Shown here one piece after another: positions 1 through 5,143 of a DNA stretch of 5,143 nt. The notes beneath the pieces are model-generated. The model ran no database searches and had not been told where the DNA came from. It was given only the letters and a program-made list of their open reading frames with translations. The position numbers were made by a program, and so were the translations under genes. How positions within the stretch are numbered: position 1 is the first letter of the stretch; each line of letters starts with the position of its first letter. The DNA comes from Phyllobacteriaceae bacterium (GTDB taxonomy: Bacteria; Pseudomonadota; Alphaproteobacteria; Rhizobiales; Rhizobiaceae), in assembly GCA_024645155.1 (NCBI GenBank), contig JAHEGF010000052.1:11003-16145 (forward strand), written 5' to 3'.

Positions 1-1128
1 GTTTACGGGTGAAACCAGAACACCCCCACTCACCGGCGCATTGCATCCGGTCGTAGTCGGCCAGGTGAGCGGCAGACCCTTCAATGAACGGACGGCGAGG
101 TACGCCCAGGCTTCGGCCTCCAGGGCGTCACCGTTCAAGCCAAGATCGTCGGCGGCGACTACATGTCCAGAATCTGATTCCGCCAACCTTTCCAAGTCTT
201 TGAAAATATTTACGTTCTTTCGTCCACCTCCACATAGCACCCAGAGTTTCGGCTTTTGAGGGAGGTGATCGCACGCAGTATAAATTGTTTCGGCTGTCAC
301 GGCGGCGAGCGTTCGGGCGCCGTCTGCCATCTCGAGCCCGTCCACCTTTTCAAGGGTAAAATCGTTGCGGTCGAGCGATTTCGGCACCGCTTTGCGAAAA
401 TACGGATCGGCAAGATAGGCGCTCACAATGTTCGGGGCCACCGCTCCCTCCGAACCAATGCGCCCGCCATCATCATAGGGAACGCCGCCAAGTGATTGCA
501 CCCACTGGTCTATCAGCGCGTTGCCGGGGCCGGTGTCAAATGCGATCGGAGCACCTTCCGTACCAATAAAGGTGATGTTTGAGATACCGCCTATATTGAC
601 GAAAGCGACGGGCAGGAGCCCGCGGTACTCGTCAGGCAGGGAACGGGCAAGCGCGGCGTGGTATGCCGGTACCAGCGGCGCCCCCTGCCCGCCGTTGGCC
701 ATGTCGTTAGCGCGCATGTCGTATACGACTTTCGATCCCGTTCTGTCGGCCAGTGCCTGCCCACTGCCCAACTGGACGGTCAGTTGTTTGCCGGGCCGGT
801 GCAATATAGTCTGGCCGTGGTAGCCGATGACATCGACTGCCGTTGCACCAAGATCATTTTCTGCAAGCAGATTTTTTACTGCTTGGGCATGGAGTCCGTC
901 CAACTCGCATTCGACTTTTGCGGCAATGCCTGGCCGGTCGCCCCTCTCAACGATGGATTTGGCGTCCTCGAGAACCCGCTCGAGTTTTTTCCTGAATGCG
1001 GGCGTATACGGGAAAAAGCAGCTCGCGACGCGTTCGACCCTGCTTTCGCCATCGGTCCGCAGGAGTGCGGCATCGATGCCATCCATCGATGTGCCGCTCA
1101 TCAAGCCGAGTGCCGTCATCAGCGCCAT
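1..1128 (-). CDS. anmK: Anhydro-N-acetylmuramic acid kinase AnmK (3' end cut by window edge)
   Basis: AnmK uses ATP to open and phosphorylate 1,6-anhydro-MurNAc, giving MurNAc-6-phosphate and ADP. This is a cytoplasmic step of peptidoglycan recycling. The minus strand reads open from an ATG at 1128 to base 1, 376 codons without a stop. The N-terminal nucleotide-binding signature GLMSGTSMDGIDAALL is at residues 8-23. HGQTILHRP follows at 104-112, then DMRANDMANGGQGAPLVPAY at 137-156, VNIGGISNIT at 177-186, and FDTGPGN at 197-203, whose D198 matches the family's catalytic aspartate. CGGGRKN is at 299-305 and a TTGCNAPVSGG-type C-terminus closes the visible part. All the core motifs are intact. 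Family members are about 360-390 residues, so only a few residues and the stop should be missing. The start is chosen because AAGGAG lies 5 nt upstream; a second ATG at codon 4 would sit too far from it. The gene is divergent from tyrS. Confidence 0.95.
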   Translation of the reverse strand, partial: MALMTALGLMSGTSMDGIDAALLRTDGESRVERVASCFFPYTPAFRKKLERVLEDAKSIVERGDRPGIAAKVECELDGLHAQAVKNLLAENDLGATAVDVIGYHGQTILHRPGKQLTVQLGSGQALADRTGSKVVYDMRANDMANGGQGAPLVPAYHAALARSLPDEYRGLLPVAFVNIGGISNITFIGTEGAPIAFDTGPGNALIDQWVQSLGGVPYDDGGRIGSEGAVAPNIVSAYLADPYFRKAVPKSLDRNDFTLEKVDGLEMADGARTLAAVTAETIYTACDHLPQKPKLWVLCGGGRKNVNIFKDLERLAESDSGHVVAADDLGLNGDALEAEAWAYLAVRSLKGLPLTWPTTTGCNAPVSGGVLVSPVN

Positions 1129-1133
1129 GGCCG

Positions 1134-1139
1134 CTCCTT
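1134..1139 (-). promoter_or_regulatory. Ribosome binding site of anmK
   Basis: On the minus strand the bases AAGGAG stand 5 nt before the ATG at 1128. The strong Shine-Dalgarno match decides between that ATG and the in-frame ATG three codons later, which would be 14 nt away. Confidence 0.75.
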
Positions 1140-1171
1140 GTCGATTCGCCTGCAATAGTGTTAAACGCGCG

Positions 1172-1195
1172 CGGTCCGCAATGCCATGCGGGCCG
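1172..1195. repeat. Imperfect inverted repeat between anmK and tyrS
   Basis: The arms CGGTCCGCA (1172-1180) and TGCGGGCCG (1187-1195) are reverse complements at 8 of 9 positions around a 6-nt loop, ATGCCA. In a plus-strand transcript the odd pair (1175 with 1192) is a G-U wobble, so a tyrS leader RNA could form an uninterrupted 9-bp stem. In a minus-strand transcript it would be an A-C mismatch. The repeat ends 26 nt before the tyrS ATG, just ahead of its ribosome binding site. It could be a leader hairpin or a two-fold operator; the sequence alone does not say which. No T-box features were recognised. Confidence 0.5.
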
Positions 1196-1209
1196 TTTCA
1201 AGTTTCAGC

Positions 1210-1213
1210 AGGA
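1210..1213 (+). promoter_or_regulatory. Ribosome binding site of tyrS
   Basis: AGGA lies 8 nt before the ATG at 1222. This supports starting TyrS at MTAFKSDF rather than at the in-frame ATG at 1186, which lies inside the inverted repeat and would add a 12-residue extension of no recognisable family character. Confidence 0.6.
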
Positions 1214-1221
1214 ATCGTGCA

Positions 1222-2472
1222 ATGACCGCCTTCAAATCCGACTTTTTGCAGATCATGGACGAACGCGGATTCATTCATCAATGCTCTGATCTTGAAGGAC
1301 TGGATGCTCTTGCTGCAAGGCGTGACGTCATTGCCTATGTCGGATACGACTGTACGGCTCCGTCGTTGCATATCGGCAATTTCCTGTCGATGATGATGCT
1401 TTACTGGCTACAGCATAGCGGAAACAAGCCGATTGCCCTTATGGGCGGCGGCACGACCATGGTCGGTGACCCGTCCGGCAAGGACGAAACCCGCGCCATG
1501 CGCACTGTTGAAGAGATTGAGGCAAACAAGGCATCGATCAGAGGTGTGTTTGAAAAGGTCCTGAAATTCGGCGACGGTGCCGCAGACGCGTTGATGGTCG
1601 ACAATGCCGAATGGCTGCTCAAGCTTGGATATATCGAAATGCTACGCGATGTCGGGCGGCATTTTTCCGTCAACCGGATGCTGACGATGGATTCGGTGCG
1701 GCTCCGCCTCGAGCGCGAACAGGAGATGAGCTTCATCGAGTTCAACTACATGGTCTGCCAGTCCTACGACTATGTCGAACTGGCGCGCCGATATGGCTGC
1801 AACCTGCAAATGGGCGGTTCGGATCAGTGGGGCAACATCATCAATGGTGTCGAGCTTGGCCGCCGCATGGGAACCCATCAGCTTTACGCGCTGACCACCC
1901 CGCTATTGACCACGTCGTCTGGTGCAAAAATGGGCAAGACAGCTGATGGTGCCGTGTGGCTGAATGCCGAGCAGTTCAGCGCTTGGAATTTCTGGCAATA
2001 CTGGCGCAATACCGAAGACGCCGATACTGGGAAATTCCTCAAGCTTTTCACGACCCTCCCGATGGATGAGATCCGCAAGCTGGAAGCGCTTGATGGTGCT
2101 GAGATCAATGAAGCCAAGAAGGTGCTTGCCAACGAGGCTACGGCACTGCTGCATGGGCGCGCTGCGGCTTCCGAGGCAGCCGAGACCGCACGCAAGACGT
2201 TTGAGGAAGGCACAGTTGCATCAACCCTGCCAACGATCGAAGTCGGCCGCGAGGAGCTCGCCGGCGGAATGGGAATCCTGTCCCTGATCGTAACTGCTGG
2301 ACTTGCCGGCTCCAACGGCGAAGTGCGGCGGCACATAAAGGGTGGCGCCGTGCGTCTTAATGACAAACCGGTCACCGATGACCGGCTGGTTGTTTCCAGC
2401 GGAGATGTCAGTGACGGTTTCGTGAAATTGTCGCTCGGCAAAAAGAAGCACGCCTTGATCAGGCCGGTCTGA
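1222..2472 (+). CDS. tyrS: Tyrosyl-tRNA synthetase TyrS (class I)
   Basis: This 416-residue enzyme charges tRNA-Tyr with tyrosine at the expense of ATP in the cytoplasm. The Rossmann catalytic domain carries the HIGH-type signature HIGN at residues 50-53, after YVGYDCTAPSL with Y39 and D43 in the tyrosine/ATP site. GGGTTMVGDPSGKDETR spans 75-91. Y176, Q180 and D183 in the NYMVCQSYD segment match the tyrosine-binding residues of the family. GGSDQWGN lies at 198-205, and the KMSKS-type loop is KMGKT at 236-240. A helical anticodon-binding region follows, then an S4 RNA-binding domain at about 350-410 (EVRRHIKGGAVRLNDKPV). The length is normal for bacterial TyrRS (about 400-430) and no key residue is missing. 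The start at 1222 is preferred for its Shine-Dalgarno site and for the family-like MTAFKSDF N-terminus; a longer frame opens at 1186. The gene diverges from anmK and converges on the downstream AsmA-like gene. Confidence 0.97.
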   Translation: MTAFKSDFLQIMDERGFIHQCSDLEGLDALAARRDVIAYVGYDCTAPSLHIGNFLSMMMLYWLQHSGNKPIALMGGGTTMVGDPSGKDETRAMRTVEEIEANKASIRGVFEKVLKFGDGAADALMVDNAEWLLKLGYIEMLRDVGRHFSVNRMLTMDSVRLRLEREQEMSFIEFNYMVCQSYDYVELARRYGCNLQMGGSDQWGNIINGVELGRRMGTHQLYALTTPLLTTSSGAKMGKTADGAVWLNAEQFSAWNFWQYWRNTEDADTGKFLKLFTTLPMDEIRKLEALDGAEINEAKKVLANEATALLHGRAAASEAAETARKTFEEGTVASTLPTIEVGREELAGGMGILSLIVTAGLAGSNGEVRRHIKGGAVRLNDKPVTDDRLVVSSGDVSDGFVKLSLGKKKHALIRPV

Positions 2473-2478
2473 CGGCCT
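2461..2478. terminator. Hairpin across the tyrS / AsmA-like convergent junction, possible bidirectional terminator
   Basis: AGGCCG (2461-2466) and CGGCCT (2473-2478) are perfect reverse complements around a 6-nt loop, GTCTGA, so the same 6-bp GC-rich stem forms in transcripts of both strands. The tyrS TGA is in the loop and side of the hairpin, and the TAG of the opposite gene overlaps the foot of the stem. No U-tract follows directly on either strand. On the minus strand the nearest T-run (CTTCTTTTT) begins about 18 nt past the stem, inside tyrS antisense. A classical intrinsic terminator is therefore not proven. Confidence 0.4.
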
Positions 2479-5143
2479 AACGGAACTCGAATATCGAGCG
2501 GAAAATTCCCGGGGCAATAATCGACAGGGGGTTGATCTGTACGTTTGGCGCCTTCGGATCGCCGGTCAGCCGGAAAGTCACGCCGATAAGACCCCGGTCC
2601 CGGCCATTGCCGAGCACGAATCCAAGCACCGGGATGTTCGATAATGCGCTGTTGAGACCGTATGCAGGCATGAATGTGCCATTGAGCGCCATTTGGCCGT
2701 CACTGTCGAACAACGTACCGTCAAATGTGGCACCAATCGTCGGCCCGCTGACAGTTCCACGGTCGATTTTCAGATAGGTACTGCCCTTGTCGACAAATGC
2801 ATACCCCCGGTCAAACTTGACGCGACTGGTATCAATTTTCGTGGGCAGGACTTCGTTCAGACTGCGGCCGTCACCATTTGGAGCACGTGACTGGGCAATC
2901 GATCCAAGCCTTGGCTCATTGACCAGCCAGAAATCGCGGATGTCGATCTCACCGATCATCGGGCCTCCGCTGTTCGACGCCAGGACTGCTTCCATGGAGC
3001 CGCCCTTCATTCTCTTGTAGATATCGAGAAAGCCCAATATCGCGCCGGTATTGGCAGAAGCGGCAGAAATGGACCCTGCACCATCCTTGAACATATAGCC
3101 GACCCTTGTCGCACCGCCGGACGCTGCCACACTTTGCAAATCCAGCTGCTCAATTGTCGGACCGCGCGAACGAAGCTCCAACCGGAAGTCTGTCTGGATA
3201 CGGTCGTTAAATCCACGCACCTTGCCCAATGCTGCCGTCAGATGAATTGGCTCCTCGGTCGCCGGTTTGAATCCGGATGCGGAAGAAGGGGCGTATTTCT
3301 TGATGACCGGCCTTAGATCGAACTGTTTGCCCGTGAAATCAACCTGGTAGACCCCGGAAACCCTTTTGACCTTCACATTGAATGCGTCATCTCGATTTAA
3401 CTGAACGTCCTTGAAAGAGGCTTCGACAAGCGCCCCTTTTTGCAGGAGTACGTTACCCCGGATCGCGAACGTGTCGCCGGATAGGGTCAGATCCTTGATC
3501 TGGGTTTGATCGTTTTCATGGTTCAATGTGAATTTGGCGGTCGCGGGAACGCCCATTCCCTTACTCCAGCCAATCCACGGAAATTCGATCACCGCATCGG
3601 TCAGGTCTGCATCGACGAACCGCGCGGCCTCACCGGCACCGGCAAATTTTACCAGCACCGGACCGCTCAGAATATCGCGCAAGCCCGGTGCAACTTTTTC
3701 GCGGGCCTTGTCATCGAATACCAAAGCAATGTTGCGGATTTTCTCACCGCTACCGGTACCAAGCGGTTCCCGTATTTCGATAATCGCGGGAATGCCATTG
3801 AGATCGGCATTAGCATTCAAGATGGCCAGATCAGGAACTACCTTGATCGACCCATTTGCGTTTGTGACATTTTGTCCGTCAAAATCGCTGGCCAATGACA
3901 CACCCTGATAGTTCAGGTTCACGGTCCAGCCGAGATTGCGTTCCGGGCGGTCCTTGCTCAGCGGAATTTCTGCAGTGATGTGCCCTTCGACCGATCCGGT
4001 CAGGTCATCGGGCAATATGTTGACATGGCGCAACGCATTGATTGGTTCGTGAGAAGCGAGGTCGGCGATGGCATCGGCGTTGCCCGCAACGTCAATATCG
4101 AGATCGGCGACGACAGGAGAAATGTGGGCATTGCGCAGAGTCATCGTTCCGTTGCTTGCAGCCACGGTGCGGTCGCTTTCAAGGTAGGCCGTACCAGATT
4201 TCAGCGCGATATCGACATCGGTGCCACGGAAATCAACTGATCCATAAGCGTCACGGACCGGCGGAATATCGCCGACCACATCAAACCGCGTATTTTCTAC
4301 TTCGAAATGCCCGGTGATTTCTTCGCCGGTGAGCGGTATGCCGGACCCAAATCGGCCCGGACCCACGGACATCTCAAGGCTGGAGTTGCGGACGATGCCG
4401 CCAAAGACGTTTTCAAGAACCCATTTGCGTGCGCCTTTGGCTGCAAAAGCAGGCCATATCTGTTTGGCGTGCGCCACCGGTAATTCAGCCACTCGGATTG
4501 CCAGGAAAACAGCGGGGGTCCGGCCAGGTGATAAAAAGACCTGCATTTGCCCGATAATTTCCCCACCTTTTGTGCGAAGCGCGAGGTCGTCGGCGACGAT
4601 GAGCTGGCCATCCTGATCTATAGTGCCCGCGACCCTGACCGCCGCGACAACTGCCGGTTCCTCCGATTCCGCGGGCGCCAGATGGACGGAATTGCTCACC
4701 AGATTGAACCGGTAAATCCGTTTTTCGCCAGCCTCTGCAGATGGTTGAGGACCAACGGCACCTTCGAGGTTGGCGGAATTGCGCCCAAGCTTGAGTGCAA
4801 GGCGCGAAATCTCGATTTTCTCCGAACCGGGCTCGATCTCAAACTGGCCGTCAATCATTTCGGCGGTCACACCGTTCCCATCATCAACAGTAACCGACAC
4901 CCGCCCCGACAACACATCAGCCGTGGTGCCGTCATCCTGACCGCTGAGCGAGATCGTCGCCAAACCCGTTTCGGGGAGCAATAGCTCATTGGTTTCCTTG
5001 TCAATCCGGATATCCGGCAGCTTGACGGGCAGTTGTTTCATGGCAATTTCGAATGAGAGGCCGCTTTCGCTGGTTTCGCTCACATGCCCGCTGATTTCCG
5101 CCGATTGCCCGGCGACTACCAATTCTCCTTCGAGATCCACTTT
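2477..5143 (-). CDS. YhdP/AsmA-like protein with DUF3971 and AsmA-like C-terminal region (N-terminus beyond window)
   Basis: The minus strand is open from the right edge to a TAG at 2479-2477, giving 888 residues. The first in-frame start-type codon, GTG at 5140, is preceded by an open AAA codon at the edge, so the gene almost certainly begins outside. Rhizobial relatives are, as I recall, well over 1000 residues with an N-terminal membrane anchor. The fragment is low-complexity beta-strand in style, with alternating hydrophobic residues and many Gly, Asp and Asn, and it has no cysteine, which fits the periplasm. A DUF3971 hallmark lies near residues 229-249 (IWPAFAAKGARKWVLENVFGG, tryptophans at 230 and 241). 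The AsmA-like end spans about 690-888, with GAILGFLDIYKRMKGG and a closing PLSIIAPGIFRSIFEFR. The YhdP/TamB/AsmA superfamily is linked to phospholipid transfer between inner and outer membranes; that role here is inference from family. Confidence 0.85.
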   Translation of the reverse strand, partial: KVDLEGELVVAGQSAEISGHVSETSESGLSFEIAMKQLPVKLPDIRIDKETNELLLPETGLATISLSGQDDGTTADVLSGRVSVTVDDGNGVTAEMIDGQFEIEPGSEKIEISRLALKLGRNSANLEGAVGPQPSAEAGEKRIYRFNLVSNSVHLAPAESEEPAVVAAVRVAGTIDQDGQLIVADDLALRTKGGEIIGQMQVFLSPGRTPAVFLAIRVAELPVAHAKQIWPAFAAKGARKWVLENVFGGIVRNSSLEMSVGPGRFGSGIPLTGEEITGHFEVENTRFDVVGDIPPVRDAYGSVDFRGTDVDIALKSGTAYLESDRTVAASNGTMTLRNAHISPVVADLDIDVAGNADAIADLASHEPINALRHVNILPDDLTGSVEGHITAEIPLSKDRPERNLGWTVNLNYQGVSLASDFDGQNVTNANGSIKVVPDLAILNANADLNGIPAIIEIREPLGTGSGEKIRNIALVFDDKAREKVAPGLRDILSGPVLVKFAGAGEAARFVDADLTDAVIEFPWIGWSKGMGVPATAKFTLNHENDQTQIKDLTLSGDTFAIRGNVLLQKGALVEASFKDVQLNRDDAFNVKVKRVSGVYQVDFTGKQFDLRPVIKKYAPSSASGFKPATEEPIHLTAALGKVRGFNDRIQTDFRLELRSRGPTIEQLDLQSVAASGGATRVGYMFKDGAGSISAASANTGAILGFLDIYKRMKGGSMEAVLASNSGGPMIGEIDIRDFWLVNEPRLGSIAQSRAPNGDGRSLNEVLPTKIDTSRVKFDRGYAFVDKGSTYLKIDRGTVSGPTIGATFDGTLFDSDGQMALNGTFMPAYGLNSALSNIPVLGFVLGNGRDRGLIGVTFRLTGDPKAPNVQINPLSIIAPGIFRSIFEFR

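Larger units (their letters stand above)
1129..1221. promoter_or_regulatory. Divergent anmK-tyrS intergenic region, presumed to hold both promoters
   Basis: These 93 bp separate two divergently transcribed genes, so promoters for both are expected here or just inside the neighbouring coding ends. No sharp sigma-70 boxes are visible. The best plus-strand candidate is TTGTCG at 1138-1143 with TTAAAC at 1161-1166 (17-bp spacer), matching consensus at only 4 and 3 positions. A minus-strand candidate is weaker still: TTGCGG followed by a TATTGC-like box. The region as a whole is supported by gene layout; the individual boxes are guesses. Confidence 0.5.

Noticed and set aside
658..1158. A 166-codon plus-strand open frame opposite anmK.
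   Set aside because: The minus strand encodes a complete motif series of AnmK here; the plus-strand translation shows no family features and is a shadow of the coding bias.
1138..1166. A possible sigma-70 promoter for tyrS, TTGTCG with TTAAAC at 17 bp spacing.
   Set aside because: Only 4 and 3 of 6 bases match consensus; this is near what chance gives in such a region, so it is mentioned in the intergenic entry but not called as its own feature.
947..1201. A suspected frameshift in anmK, because the largest minus-strand frames listed with a start here are short and not AnmK-like.
   Set aside because: Translating the correct frame from 1128 to base 1 gives 376 uninterrupted codons with every expected AnmK motif in order; the gene simply runs off the window before its stop.
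1186..1221. A longer TyrS beginning at the ATG at 1186, adding MRAVSSFSRNRA.
   Set aside because: The extension does not resemble TyrRS N-termini, the ATG lies in the inverted repeat without a ribosome binding site, and the ATG at 1222 has AGGA at the right distance.
1884..2441. A 185-codon minus-strand open frame opposite tyrS.
   Set aside because: Its translation is Ser/Pro/Arg-rich without domain character, and the region encodes the conserved tyrS KMGKT loop and S4 domain on the other strand.
3506..3908. Two overlapping plus-strand frames of about 130 codons opposite the AsmA-like gene.
   Set aside because: They overlap each other in different frames, lack recognisable motifs, and lie in continuous minus-strand coding sequence.
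4547..4984. A 145-codon plus-strand frame near the right edge.
   Set aside because: It is antisense to uninterrupted DUF3971-type coding sequence, and its product resembles no family I know.

Overview
The window looks like an ordinary chromosomal segment of an alphaproteobacterium, most likely a member of the Hyphomicrobiales (Rhizobiales). This rests on remembered family resemblance: the style of the TyrRS (HIGN and KMGKT signatures), the AnmK sequence, and a large DUF3971/AsmA-like protein of the rhizobial type. Base composition is moderately GC-rich and even, with no insertion sequence, phage gene, CRISPR array, tRNA or rRNA visible.

Layout, left to right. (1) Positions 1-1128, minus strand: anhydro-N-acetylmuramic acid kinase (anmK), complete at its start but running off the left edge, probably lacking only a few C-terminal residues. 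(2) Positions 1129-1221: a 93-bp divergent intergenic region that must serve both anmK and tyrS. It holds a ribosome binding site for each gene and a strong imperfect inverted repeat at 1172-1195. (3) Positions 1222-2472, plus strand: tyrosyl-tRNA synthetase (tyrS), complete. (4) Positions 2477-5143, minus strand: the C-terminal 888 residues of a large YhdP/AsmA-like (DUF3971) envelope protein whose N-terminus lies beyond the right edge. The stop codons of tyrS and this gene converge with only 4 bp between them, and a perfect 6-bp stem hairpin covers the junction.

Functionally, the two outer genes both concern the cell envelope: AnmK recycles peptidoglycan sugar in the cytoplasm, and the AsmA-like protein probably acts in the periplasm in lipid transport or outer-membrane homeostasis. 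TyrS is housekeeping. The genes are divergent and then convergent, so none of them share an operon within the window. I found no convincing evidence of a new biological system. The points most worth a second look are the divergent-region palindrome, the compact convergent junction with its hairpin, and the cysteine-free AsmA-like protein.
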